Assembly: GCA_009786685.1 (NCBI GenBank) | Contig: WQRQ01000016.1 | Span: 1 to 35,196, forward strand | Length of the DNA: 35,196 nt | Source: Defluviitaleaceae bacterium | GTDB taxonomy: Bacteria > Bacillota > Clostridia > Lachnospirales > WQUN01 | Reading direction: 5' to 3' | In this document: piece by piece, positions 15,589 to 24,273 of the stretch | Layout: every line of letters begins with the position of its first letter | Numbering within the stretch: position 1 is the first letter of the stretch | The notes under the pieces: generated by a model | Database searches by the model: none | The model's input: only the letters and a program-made list of their open reading frames with translations | Told to the model about the DNA's origin: nothing | Program-made: the position numbers and the translations under genes

Positions 15589-16269
15589 ATGGCTAAAATT
15601 TTGGTAGTCGATGATGAAAAAAATATCGTAAAAGGTATTAAGTTCAGCTTGGAACAAGACGGCATGAAGGTGGACATGGCATATGACGGCGAAGAAGCGT
15701 TGCAAATGGCGCGTGACAACACGTATGACTTAATAATACTTGACGTAATGCTCCCTAAAATCGAAGGCACGGACGTATGCCGCCAAATCCGCGAGTTTAG
15801 CGCGGTCCCTGTGGTGATGGTAACAGCCAAGGGCGACGACATGGACAAAATAATGGGGCTGGAATACGGCGCGGACGACTACATCACAAAGCCGTTTAAC
15901 ATCCTGGAGCTAAAGGCGCGTATAAAAGCGATATTGCGCCGCTCTGCACGGGAAAAGCCCGTGGTAAAAACCCATGAAATTAAAATCCGCGACGTAGAAA
16001 TGGACACACAAGCGCGCCGCGTTTTTGTAATGGAAGCAGAAATTTACCTAACCGCCAAAGAATACGACCTTCTTGAGTTTTTGATGGTAAACGTGGGCAA
16101 GGTATATACCCGCGAGGCGTTGCTTTCTCAGCTATGGGGAGCGGACAACACGGGTGATGTGCGCACCGTTGACGTCCACGTACGCCGCCTGCGCGAAAAA
16201 ATAGAAGAAAATCCGTCCGACCCGAAGTATATTTATACTAAATGGGGAGTGGGTTATTATTTCCGATAA
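15589..16269 (+). CDS. OmpR/PhoB-family response regulator
   Basis: 226 residues. Receiver (1-120) with DD at 8/9, Asp52 in LDVMLP, Lys in TKPFN; then a winged-helix DNA-binding domain (~130-226), with LTAKEYDLLEFLMVNVGKVYTREALLSQLWG and the DVHVRRLREKIEENP recognition region. WalR/PhoP-like by sequence. The start is ATG 15589 after GAGGTG; an in-frame GTG at 15580 overlaps that Shine-Dalgarno. It overlaps or abuts the cognate kinase downstream, and the neighbouring carboxypeptidase suggests a role in cell-envelope homeostasis (inference). Confidence 0.93.
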   Translation: MAKILVVDDEKNIVKGIKFSLEQDGMKVDMAYDGEEALQMARDNTYDLIILDVMLPKIEGTDVCRQIREFSAVPVVMVTAKGDDMDKIMGLEYGADDYITKPFNILELKARIKAILRRSAREKPVVKTHEIKIRDVEMDTQARRVFVMEAEIYLTAKEYDLLEFLMVNVGKVYTREALLSQLWGADNTGDVRTVDVHVRRLREKIEENPSDPKYIYTKWGVGYYFR

Positions 16270-17701
16270 ATTGCCTTGGTATCATAGTATTAGGTGGCGG
16301 CTGGCTTTGAGCTATGTGGCTCTCAGCATTGTGCCGCTGCTTATTTTTAATGTTACGATAATGGCTTTTATTCAGGAGTATTTTTTAAACGACAGGATTA
16401 GCGAAATTGGGCCGCGTGCCATTGTGGTAAGCGATGTTGTTGCGGGGTTTACGTTTGAGGGCTTGCAGCGGGCGGCTCCTTTGTCCCAGCTTAGGCAGCG
16501 AGTTAACATCCATCAGGGGCAGACGGGTGCGCGGTTTATCGTGGTAGACCCTTCTGCGCGTGTGGTGGATGATACAAACCGCTCTATGGATGATTCTCTG
16601 GTGGGGCAGACGCTTTTGCAGCGTGAGGTGCTGGAGGTACTAAACGGCAGAAGCGTGCCGCCGATTTTGTATCGCGGCGATGAATATGTGCTTAAAATTG
16701 CGATAAGTGCGCGAGATAACTACAGCGGAGAAGTAGGCGCGGTGCTTTTGGTGGATAGCGTCGATGATATTTTTAATTCCCTTGCGGAGATACGCACGCG
16801 GCTTTATTTGTATTCGCTTGCGGTGGGGCTGATGGTGGGGCTGCTGGTTTTGTTTATGTCGCATAGGTTGATTGCACCTTTACGGCAGATTGTGCGTGTG
16901 GTACAGCGTATGTCTGCGGGACAGCTTAATTTGCGCATTCCGATTTCCAGCCGCGACGAGTATTCCATACTTTCCCGTACGTTTAACGATATGACGGAAA
17001 AACTGGAGCAGGTGGACAAAACCCGCGAGGAGTTTGTTTCCAATGTATCCCATGAGCTAAAAACCCCACTCACAGCCATCAAGGTGCTTAGCGAAAGTAT
17101 TCTTAGCCAAGAATCCGTACCCGAGGAGGTATCCCGCGAGTTTATGCAGGACATAAACAACGAGGTGGATCGCATGGTAAACATCACCACGGACTTGCTT
17201 GCCCTCGTAAAAGTGGAGCAACGCGAGCAGAGCCTAAATATCGCACTCACCGACATAAACGAGCTGGTGGAAGACATCTTAAAACGCCTTGCACCCCTGG
17301 CCGAGCAGAAAAAAGTAATCCTTCTGTACGAAGAAGTACGCCAAGTACAAATAGACGCCGACGAAATAAAGCTGGCACTCGCTATCTCAAATATTGTCGA
17401 GAATGGCATAAAATATACCCCCGGGGGCGGAACGGTAAAAGTTGTAGTAGACAGCGACCATCAAAATGTGCATATTACGATACAGGATACGGGCATAGGT
17501 ATCCCCGAAGAAGAACAGGATAAAATTTTTAACCGCTTTTACAGGGTGGACAAAACCCGCGACCGCGATACGGGCGGTACGGGTCTGGGTCTTGCGATTT
17601 CGCGGGCTACGGTGCTTTTGCATAACGGTAGCATAAGGCTTACCTCCAACCCCGACGAAGGCTCGTTGTTTTCTATCAGAATCCCGATAAGGATGAGTTA
17701 A
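16256..17701 (+). CDS. Sensor histidine kinase (TM - extracytoplasmic - TM - HAMP - HisKA - HATPase)
   Basis: About 481 residues. TM1 near residues 16-38, an extracytoplasmic domain of ~145 residues, TM2 near 183-202, HAMP, HisKA with NVSHELKTPLTA (His ~266) and HATPase motifs NGIKYTPGG, DTGIGIPEEE and GGTGLGLAIS. WalK/PhoR-like. The start is uncertain. No ATG or GTG exists in frame near the beginning. A TTG at 16271 has no well-placed ribosome site, whereas ATT at 16256 sits 6 nt behind GGGGAG and would overlap the regulator gene by 14 nt. I chose the ATT. It forms a two-component pair with the preceding gene. Confidence 0.88.
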   Translation: MISDKLPWYHSIRWRLALSYVALSIVPLLIFNVTIMAFIQEYFLNDRISEIGPRAIVVSDVVAGFTFEGLQRAAPLSQLRQRVNIHQGQTGARFIVVDPSARVVDDTNRSMDDSLVGQTLLQREVLEVLNGRSVPPILYRGDEYVLKIAISARDNYSGEVGAVLLVDSVDDIFNSLAEIRTRLYLYSLAVGLMVGLLVLFMSHRLIAPLRQIVRVVQRMSAGQLNLRIPISSRDEYSILSRTFNDMTEKLEQVDKTREEFVSNVSHELKTPLTAIKVLSESILSQESVPEEVSREFMQDINNEVDRMVNITTDLLALVKVEQREQSLNIALTDINELVEDILKRLAPLAEQKKVILLYEEVRQVQIDADEIKLALAISNIVENGIKYTPGGGTVKVVVDSDHQNVHITIQDTGIGIPEEEQDKIFNRFYRVDKTRDRDTGGTGLGLAISRATVLLHNGSIRLTSNPDEGSLFSIRIPIRMS

Positions 17702-17702
17702 T

Positions 17703-18686
17703 GTGAAAATTTTGAGTAAAAAAAATGTAATTATAATTTCGGCGGCGGTGGGGTTTATTCTGCTTACTATTGTGTTGGGGTTTTTTCTAAGCCGCAATTT
17801 TGAGTACGGGGCGGGTCGTTTGCCTGTGTACTTTTTTAATGCGTCACAGGGGCGGCTGGAGCCGGAGCTTAGGGAAATGCCGCAGGGTGATATTTATGCG
17901 CAGTTGGATGTGGTGCTGCGGTATTTGGCGAACGGGCCACGCGAGGCGTCGTTGACACGGCTGTGGCCGGGCGGAAACGACCGTATTTCCATGCGCGAGT
18001 TTTTGACGGATATTTATGTAAACGAAGAAGGCTTTCTGAATGCGTGGTTTTCGGATTTATACTATGAAATGACGCCTGTGGAGGAAGCCTTGTTTCGCTC
18101 GGCGTTTACGCTTACCGTAAGCGGCTTGCCGATTGAAGGTGTGATTTTCCGCCTGCCCGCAGGCGATATGACGCAAACGGCGGAGACCATTGCAAACAAC
18201 CCCATGATTTCGCCTGCGCAACGTATGGGCGAGGATTTTAGGTTTTATTTTGTGGACGAAAGCGGCGAAGGGCTAATCTCGATAAACTACCACATGTCGG
18301 ATGTAGACCAGCACATGCGCACCACCCCCATGCTGGAAAGGCTGATAGAGCTGCAAAACGAGCCGGGCATAATGCCGCTTATTCCCCCGGAGACACAGGT
18401 GCGCAGCGTTTTGATAGCACCGCAAAACCCGGGTATATATGTGGATTTTTCTGCGGAGTTTCATAGAAATTTTACCGGACTGTCTTCGCACCAGGCCTTG
18501 TTGATGATAAAATCCGTAGCGCATACCGTGCTGGCAAATAACCCTGCCTACAACCGTGTTTTCTTTTTGATAGACTCGGAGCGGGTGTATGATTTCCATG
18601 GCGTAAGCGACTTTAACCTCGGCTTTACCATGGACGAAACAGTAATGATGGGCTTTGTACCGCCCATAGACTATGAATATGAATAG
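17703..18686 (+). CDS. GerMN-domain membrane protein
   Basis: 327 residues. An N-terminal membrane segment at ~9-29 (VIIISAAVGFILLTIVLGFFL) anchors an extracytoplasmic part that contains two GerMN-type repeats: QLDVVLRYLANGPREASLTRLWPG, with LNAWFSDLYYEMTPVEEALFRSAFTLTVSGLP, and later VDFSAEFHRNFTGLSSHQALLMIKSVAHTV. GerM-like domains occur in spore cortex and envelope proteins and may bind wall polymers. Start GTG at 17703 immediately after the kinase stop, with AAGGA upstream. It overlaps comEC by 14 nt. Its place behind the sensor kinase resembles the accessory proteins (YycH/I-like) that tune WalK-type kinases, although it is not homologous to them. Confidence 0.82.
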   Translation: MKILSKKNVIIISAAVGFILLTIVLGFFLSRNFEYGAGRLPVYFFNASQGRLEPELREMPQGDIYAQLDVVLRYLANGPREASLTRLWPGGNDRISMREFLTDIYVNEEGFLNAWFSDLYYEMTPVEEALFRSAFTLTVSGLPIEGVIFRLPAGDMTQTAETIANNPMISPAQRMGEDFRFYFVDESGEGLISINYHMSDVDQHMRTTPMLERLIELQNEPGIMPLIPPETQVRSVLIAPQNPGIYVDFSAEFHRNFTGLSSHQALLMIKSVAHTVLANNPAYNRVFFLIDSERVYDFHGVSDFNLGFTMDETVMMGFVPPIDYEYE

Positions 18687-20571
18687 ACCCATTATTTGGG
18701 CATTAGGGTTTTTAATCGCGGGGATTGTCGCGGGCATGGCGGGGTTTGCCATGCCTTTGTTTATTGCGGCGGTGTTTGTTTGTGCGGGGCTTTATCGGGT
18801 TTATCGGTATAAGCCGGTTGCGATTTTTGCCCTGTTCTTTTTAGTGGGCGCGTGGCGGGTGGAGCAAAGTGTTTTTTCTCATACATATGATGTAATCGAA
18901 GGGGTAGTTTTTTACGGAACCGTGCTGGATACGGGGTACACGGCGGGCGGAAATCAACGCGCCGTGGTACGCGGGTCTCACCCTTCCACGGGAGAAAGGG
19001 TGCGCGTGATGGCGTATATAAGGCCGCATCAGCCTCATGTACGGCTTGGGCAGCAGGTTACGCTTACGGGAGATTTGCTTCCGCTTATCCATCGGGAAAA
19101 CCCCGTGGGCTTTAATCAATTCCAACACTTTCGTGCGCAAAAAATCGACGCCACAATTTGGCCGGAAAGAATAGAGCGCGGTGAGGTGCGCCGCACGCCG
19201 CTTGTACTCCTGCGAGAATTCCGCGACAGCCTGGCCGCCGTCTACGACGAAATCCTTCCCCCGCGAGAATCGGCTGTGATAAAGTCCATGGTGCTTGGCG
19301 ACCGCCTTGATATGGATAGGGATTTGGCAGACTTATACCGCACGATGGGGATTTTTCATATACTTTCCATATCGGGCTTGCATGTTACGGTTTTAATGGT
19401 GGCAGCAAACAAGCTTCTGTCGCTTGTAATCGTAAACGAGCGGCGCGGAAGCTTTATCGTACTTGGCGTGATGATTGCATACTGCCTGATGACGGGCGCG
19501 GCGGTGGCTACCGTACGTGCAGTCACCATGGGCGGTGTGCTTGTGGGAGCTAAGATTTTTTATCGCGATTATGATTTGCTTGCGTCGGTGTCGCTGGCGG
19601 GGGTGGCTTTGCTTTTGTATGAGCCGCTTTTCCTTTTTAATGTGGGCTTTCAGTTGTCCTTTGGTGCGGTTTTTGGAATCGGCACGCTTACCGCGCCTGT
19701 CGAGCGGTTGTTTATTATGCTTCGTTGCCCCGCAAGGCTAAGAAAAGAGCTTGCCTTTGGAACGGCTGCGGTGGTTTCTACATATATTATATTTGCCCAC
19801 CATTTTTATGAGATTCCGCTGTATAGCGTGCTTGGCAATCTTGTAATCGCGCCTACAGTGACAATTATCCTCGTGGGGGGGATTTTGGTGGGCTTGATTG
19901 GGCTGGTTTTTATGCCCGCCGCTTTTTTGCTTGGCGGTATGATTTATTTTGTTTTGCAATTTTATGAAGCGTCGGCGGTGTTTTTTTCCGGCCTGCCGTT
20001 TGCGATGGTACTTACGGGCGGCGGAAGCGTGGTGGTATCCGCGCTTGGTGTGGCGGTGCTGTGTACGTTTGCATACGCCTTCCACGGCTTTGGAGAAGAA
20101 TTAAAAAAACGGCTGCGCTATTTTGCCGTGAGTATCGCGCTGCTGGTTGTTGCGGTGTTCATTCATCTTAACCCACCGCAAATGCAATTAACGGAATTTG
20201 AAAACTACACCGTAATACGCCGAGGCGCAGATACCTTGGTAATTGGCGCGCCCCACGGCGGCGAAGGCCTGCTCGTGCAATATCTCGACAAATACGCAAC
20301 CCGCCGTGCCTCGCTTTTGCTAACCACCCCGCCGCACCCAAACGACACAGCCCGCCTCGCACAAATCCTGCCGCGCTTCCAAACAATATATCTACCCGCC
20401 CACGCCGAGGGCGTAACCCTCTCACTTATGAACGAGGCGTTTTCGCAGCTAAGCCTTCCGTACGAGGTAGTTTTTTTACGGCACGGCGATATTCGTACAA
20501 AAAACAACGTAAATATACAAGTTTTTGCTTTACCTATGGGTCGGTTTGAGTATACTATCCTCGAGGAGTGA
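18673..20571 (+). CDS. comEC: ComEC/Rec2-family DNA-uptake channel, degenerate C-terminal domain
   Basis: 632 residues, shorter than many ComEC proteins (~750-800). The N-terminal DUF4131 region has two membrane segments and an OB-like part, then the Competence domain signature LGDRLDMDRDLADLYRTMGIFHILSISGLHVTVL and about eight further membrane segments. The last ~120 residues correspond to the metallo-beta-lactamase-like domain, but the metal-binding H-x-H-x-D-H is reduced to TTPPHPNDTARL, so nuclease activity is unlikely. ComEC carries single-stranded DNA into the cytoplasm during transformation. Translationally coupled to the GerMN gene (14-nt overlap). A second in-frame ATG at 18679 is an alternative start. 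Confidence 0.9.
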   Translation: MNMNRPIIWALGFLIAGIVAGMAGFAMPLFIAAVFVCAGLYRVYRYKPVAIFALFFLVGAWRVEQSVFSHTYDVIEGVVFYGTVLDTGYTAGGNQRAVVRGSHPSTGERVRVMAYIRPHQPHVRLGQQVTLTGDLLPLIHRENPVGFNQFQHFRAQKIDATIWPERIERGEVRRTPLVLLREFRDSLAAVYDEILPPRESAVIKSMVLGDRLDMDRDLADLYRTMGIFHILSISGLHVTVLMVAANKLLSLVIVNERRGSFIVLGVMIAYCLMTGAAVATVRAVTMGGVLVGAKIFYRDYDLLASVSLAGVALLLYEPLFLFNVGFQLSFGAVFGIGTLTAPVERLFIMLRCPARLRKELAFGTAAVVSTYIIFAHHFYEIPLYSVLGNLVIAPTVTIILVGGILVGLIGLVFMPAAFLLGGMIYFVLQFYEASAVFFSGLPFAMVLTGGGSVVVSALGVAVLCTFAYAFHGFGEELKKRLRYFAVSIALLVVAVFIHLNPPQMQLTEFENYTVIRRGADTLVIGAPHGGEGLLVQYLDKYATRRASLLLTTPPHPNDTARLAQILPRFQTIYLPAHAEGVTLSLMNEAFSQLSLPYEVVFLRHGDIRTKNNVNIQVFALPMGRFEYTILEE

Positions 20572-20575
20572 GGTT

Positions 20576-22165
20576 ATGCTTACCATAGAAATCATACTTA
20601 TAATGCTGGCGTTGGTGTTTTTATCTTACATTGTTCATGTTTTCTTCCGGAAAATTTCCATGCCGCTGGTGCAAATCGCGCTGGGTACGGCGGCGGCTTT
20701 TTTGCCGATTTCCTTCGAGATAGAAACGGAAATTTTTATGCTTGTTTTTATCGCTCCTATTTTGTTTGCGGACGGGCAAAAATTTAAAATCCGCGAGCTT
20801 AACGCGCTAAAAAAACCGCTGCTTCTGCTTGTTATCGGACTTGTGCTTGTTAATACGGTAGTGGGCGGGTTTTTAATTTATTTCCTGATTAGCGAAATCC
20901 CTCTCGGGATTTCGTTCGCGCTTGCGGCGGTGCTTTCGCCTACGGACGCCGTTACCGTAAAGGCAATCACGGATAAGCTTCATCTTCCCGAGAAGATAAA
21001 GTCGCTAATAGAGGGGGAGTCACTATTTAACGACGCAAGCGGACTTGTGGCATATAACTTCGCGCTAATCGCCGCGATTAGCGGGATTTTTAACATAGGC
21101 GACGTGGCTGCGGGCTTTGCATTTGTGGCACTCGGCGGAATCGCAGCGGGAGCAGCCGGCGCAGCTACCGTGCATTTTTTGATGAAATTTTTAAAACGTA
21201 TCAACATTGAGGAGCTAAACATCTACACCCTGTTGCAAATAATCACGCCGTTTTTGGTGTTTATATTCTCGGAAAGAATAGGCGTATCGGGAATCCTGGC
21301 AGTAGTAGTATGCGGAATCATCCACAAACGCCTGGCCCCCCGCCTAATGGACGCCGACGAAGCCCAAATCCGCTTTAGCTCAGAGGGGACATGGGAGGTC
21401 ATGGTCTTTATCTTAAACGGCCTTGTGTTTATAATGCTTGGAATGCTGGTCTCCGACATTTTTATGGGTGCGACAACAAGTGATTTTAACCCTCTAATGG
21501 GGCTGGCATATGTCGCCGCCGTCACTTTAATTTTTTGGATTATCCGTTTTATGTACTCGTTTTTTTTGGTGGGCAGCAAAAACGCGCTTACGCTTGCCTT
21601 CGCGGGTGTACGCGGCGCACTTACGCTGGCTGTTTGCCTTGCCATACCGCTTACGATAGCCACAGGCGAGGCCTTCCCTGCCCGTGATTTGGTGCTTTTC
21701 ATAAGCAGCGGCGTAATAGTGCTAACCATAATAATAGCAAATATCGCCCTGCCAAAAATAGCACAAGAAGCCACCCCAACAGAAAACGATGCCCTAAAAA
21801 AAGTAACAGCCTCCGCAATAAAGCTAATCCAAGCCGAAGGTCAAAATGATGAAACCTCCGCGCTTCTGCTTTCCTACTTCGAATACCTGCAAAGCGGAGA
21901 AGCCACCCTAAACATAAAAGAAACCTCCGGCAAAAGTCTAAAGGCCGTACTGGGTCTGGAGCATAACAACATAAAATCCCTGCTAAGCATGAAGATATAC
22001 GACAAATACCACCTAGAGTTTATAGCAATCCAAATACAAAAGCACCAAATAGAAACTCTCGTAACAAGCGGCGAAATAGACATCTCCACAGCCTACCATC
22101 TGCGCCGCACACTATCACTGGAAGAAGCCGCGCTTTTTGAGGACGACCTCGATAGTCAAGAGTGA
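20576..22165 (+). CDS. Na+/H+ antiporter, CPA1 (NhaP/NhaG) family
   Basis: 529 residues with about twelve membrane segments to residue ~400 and a cytoplasmic tail of ~125 residues. CPA1 signatures are present: AAVLSPTDAVTVKAI and the ion-binding EGESLFNDASGLVAY; later GVRGALTLAVCLAIP. It exchanges protons for sodium or similar cations at the cytoplasmic membrane, for pH and salt homeostasis. ATG at 20576, five bases after the comEC stop, with GAGGAGTGAGG upstream, so it belongs to the same operon. The tail (EGQNDETSALLLSYFEYL...) is hydrophilic and helical. Convergent with the cardiolipin synthase, with 2 nt between the stops. Confidence 0.92.
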   Translation: MLTIEIILIMLALVFLSYIVHVFFRKISMPLVQIALGTAAAFLPISFEIETEIFMLVFIAPILFADGQKFKIRELNALKKPLLLLVIGLVLVNTVVGGFLIYFLISEIPLGISFALAAVLSPTDAVTVKAITDKLHLPEKIKSLIEGESLFNDASGLVAYNFALIAAISGIFNIGDVAAGFAFVALGGIAAGAAGAATVHFLMKFLKRINIEELNIYTLLQIITPFLVFIFSERIGVSGILAVVVCGIIHKRLAPRLMDADEAQIRFSSEGTWEVMVFILNGLVFIMLGMLVSDIFMGATTSDFNPLMGLAYVAAVTLIFWIIRFMYSFFLVGSKNALTLAFAGVRGALTLAVCLAIPLTIATGEAFPARDLVLFISSGVIVLTIIIANIALPKIAQEATPTENDALKKVTASAIKLIQAEGQNDETSALLLSYFEYLQSGEATLNIKETSGKSLKAVLGLEHNNIKSLLSMKIYDKYHLEFIAIQIQKHQIETLVTSGEIDISTAYHLRRTLSLEEAALFEDDLDSQE

Positions 22166-22167
22166 TA

Positions 22168-23697
22168 CTACATCAGCGGCGCGAAAAGATGCAGCACAGC
22201 GTCCAGCAAATCCGTACCGAGCCGCCATTTTGTATCCCCAAGCTTAACCTCGCGCCCTTGCTCTACCGCAAGAAGCGCGTCGTCGCGGATATCCTTTATA
22301 ATACTGGCCTTATACATAAGCACAGCGCATTCAAAATGCAAATATAGGCTGCGATAGTCGAAGTTAATCGTCCCCACCACTGCGGTTTCGTCGTCGCTGA
22401 CGATACCTTTTGCGTGCAGAAACCCCGGCGCGTATTCGTACACCTTCACACCCGCCTCCAGCATGTAGCGATAATACGAGCGTGTAAGGCGATAAACCGG
22501 CTTTTTGTCGGGAATCCCCGGCGTGATAATCCGCACATCCACACCGCGCTTTGCCGCAAGCTGCAACGCAGAGATTAGCTTTTCGCTGATTATCAAATAC
22601 GGCGTAAAGATATATGCGTATTCCTTGGCTTGTGTGAGGATATCTACATATATGTTTTCACCGAGTTGTTCGTTGTCCAGCGGGGTATCGCCGTAGGGTA
22701 TGATAAACCCGTCTGCACCGGGTTTTTCCACCATGTCGGATTTGTAGCTTTCGTAATCATTGATACGCTCGTCTTTTTTGCAGAAAGTATCCCACATCTC
22801 GATAAACATAAGCGAAAAACTCCACACCGCGTCGCCGCGCAGTCGTACGCCCGTATCCTTCCACACTCCAAAGCGTTTTTCCTCGTTGATATACTCGTCT
22901 CCGATATTTATGCCGCCCGTGAACGCTGCCTTCCCGTCAATTACAATAACCTTACGGTGGTCGCGATTGTTCATAAACAAAAGAAGCACCGGAACCATGG
23001 GATTAAACCTAAGCACACGGATTTTTTTAGCACGCAAAGTTTTTATATATCGCCGCGTAAATAATTTATGCGAGCCAAGATGGTCTACGATAAGCCGTAC
23101 TTCCACGCCATCGTCGGCCTTTTTTTCCAGTGCGCCGAGTAAGGTGTCCCACATTTTGCCTGATTTTATAATAAAAAATTCGATAAAAATAAATTTTTCT
23201 GCCTTATTAATTTCCGCCAAAATATCCGCAAACATCAACTCGCCCATGGGGTAATACTTTGTCTCGGTATTGATGTACGCGTGGTAGCTGGATGATTTTC
23301 GGATATATTGCATAAGGCTGTACATGCGGCCACATTGCACCTGATTAATGAAAGGCAAATTTCCGTCCTCGTCCAGCAACTTTGCAATCAGGGCGTGTTC
23401 GCGTACATGTGCGGCGATTCTTTTAATCGGACGCTTGTTACCGAAAAACATGTAAAACACGCCACCGACAGGCAAAAATACCAAAATTACAATAATCCAA
23501 GTAATCTTATAAACCGAGGCCTCATCCTTTTTAAGTACAAATGAAAACACAAGCACGCTAAAAAACACACCGATGTAATACAACTCTACAAAAGTATGCA
23601 CCAGCCAAAGCGAAAAAACAGCAAACGCCAAAAGCTGCAAAAACAGAAGCAGCAAGGTGGCGTTCATACGTGTGAAAATTTTGCGCAGGATTTTCAT
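22168..23697 (-). CDS. cls: Cardiolipin synthase (phospholipase D family)
   Basis: 509 residues, standard length. Two N-terminal membrane segments (~13-35 and ~64-86) precede two HKD catalytic motifs: H247-x-K-x4-D in DHRKVIVIDGKAAFTGG, and the second starting at H428 in HAKGIVSDDETAVVG. The enzyme condenses phosphatidylglycerol to cardiolipin at the membrane. The start ATG at 23697 shares bases with an upstream TAA (TAATG), and AAAAGGGG precedes it, so it may be coupled to a tiny upstream frame (23697-23812). No other gene in the neighbourhood points to a lipid operon. Confidence 0.93.
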   Translation of the reverse strand: MKILRKIFTRMNATLLLLFLQLLAFAVFSLWLVHTFVELYYIGVFFSVLVFSFVLKKDEASVYKITWIIVILVFLPVGGVFYMFFGNKRPIKRIAAHVREHALIAKLLDEDGNLPFINQVQCGRMYSLMQYIRKSSSYHAYINTETKYYPMGELMFADILAEINKAEKFIFIEFFIIKSGKMWDTLLGALEKKADDGVEVRLIVDHLGSHKLFTRRYIKTLRAKKIRVLRFNPMVPVLLLFMNNRDHRKVIVIDGKAAFTGGINIGDEYINEEKRFGVWKDTGVRLRGDAVWSFSLMFIEMWDTFCKKDERINDYESYKSDMVEKPGADGFIIPYGDTPLDNEQLGENIYVDILTQAKEYAYIFTPYLIISEKLISALQLAAKRGVDVRIITPGIPDKKPVYRLTRSYYRYMLEAGVKVYEYAPGFLHAKGIVSDDETAVVGTINFDYRSLYLHFECAVLMYKASIIKDIRDDALLAVEQGREVKLGDTKWRLGTDLLDAVLHLFAPLM

Positions 23698-23812
23698 TAC
23701 ATCCCCTTTTCGGATTCCAGAACTTTAAGCAGCTCTGCTTCTGTTGGCAGTTTCGGATTGTGAACTTTTCCACTATTTGATTGATTAAAGCGTCATATCT
23801 TTTTGCTCTCAT
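23697..23812 (-). pseudogene. Tiny frame-broken ORF coupled to cls
   Basis: An ATG at 23812 opens MRAKRYDALINQIVEK. In the -1 frame, from about 23764, the sequence continues VHNPKLPTEAELLKVLESE-KGM and stops at a TAA that overlaps the cls start (TAATG). The two halves together would make a 38-residue protein and look like one gene interrupted by a single frameshift at GGAAAAG. It may be a relic or a programmed -1 shift. No family recognised. Confidence 0.35.
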
Positions 23813-23839
23813 GGCTTCATCTTACCGAATTTTGTCAAA

Positions 23840-23878
23840 AAAAGACAGTAGTACGGATTTTCTGCCACTGTCTTTTTT
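23840..23878. terminator. Bidirectional intrinsic terminator
   Basis: Arms AAAAGACAGT (23840-23849) and ACTGTCTTTT (23867-23876) with T-runs on both strands. On the minus strand it would insulate cls from transcription coming from the right. Confidence 0.75.
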
Positions 23879-23884
23879 CTTTTC

Positions 23885-23908
23885 AAGGCGGAGCAAGCCG
23901 CTTTTTTA
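23885..23908 (+). terminator. Second terminator-like hairpin
   Basis: AAG(G)CGG pairs with CCGCTT around a 6-nt loop, followed by a T-run ending at 23908. It lies in tandem with the preceding terminator although no plus-strand gene ends here. Confidence 0.45.
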
Positions 23909-24097
23909 TTTTTTTGAATACACAATTTTTTTACTTGGGCAATTCACTAATATCAACTCCATGCAATCGAATTGCCTATTTATTTTCCGACCCTGCATGG
24001 AGTAGCGGAGCTTGACTGTTTTTTTACACAAAATACACACCACCTAACCAATGAATCCATAATAGCACCCTTCACATTAAAATTCAATTAAGGCATG
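23909..24097. other. Gene-free stretch with a long inverted repeat
   Basis: No convincing gene. ACTCCATGCA at 23956-23965 and TGCATGGAGT at 23994-24003 form a perfect 10-bp stem with a smaller internal hairpin (GCAA/TTGC). A 30-codon minus-strand frame starting MQGRKINRQFDC lies across it. A small RNA is possible but unsupported. Together with the terminators this is the left flank of the tRNA-Ser insert. Confidence 0.35.
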
Positions 24098-24133
24098 AAA
24101 AAAGCCCCTGCAAACACATTGCTTGCAAGGACT
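24098..24133 (-). terminator. Probable original tRNA-Ser/rnpB terminator, displaced
   Basis: On the minus strand CCTTGCAAGC, a short loop, TTTGCAGGGGC and then TTTTTT. It lies directly beyond the outer copy of the tRNA-Ser 3'-end repeat (24138-24154), exactly where the terminator of the tRNA gene would have been before the 1.9 kb insert arrived. Confidence 0.65.
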
Positions 24134-24137
24134 TAAC

Positions 24138-24154
24138 GAATCGGAGATGAGAGG
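24138..24154. repeat. att-like 17-bp duplication of the tRNA-Ser 3' end (outer copy)
   Basis: GAATCGGAGATGAGAGG is identical to 26040-26056, where it spans the 3' end of tRNA-Ser(GCT) plus four flanking bases. Identity stops abruptly on both sides. This is the hallmark of site-specific integration into a tRNA gene. Confidence 0.75.
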
Positions 24155-24273
24155 TATTTATACATTACTCCCATTCTGATACAATGCATTTCACTATAAC
24201 GTGTAATTGGCTTTAATCTTCTTAGCTCACTAAAGTAGCGCGATTGTTGTGTGTTTTTAAAAAACCAACTCAT

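Noticed and set aside
23960-24000. 30-codon minus-strand peptide beginning MQGRKINRQFDC
   Set aside because: No convincing ribosome site and overlaps a structured inverted repeat; cannot be told from chance.
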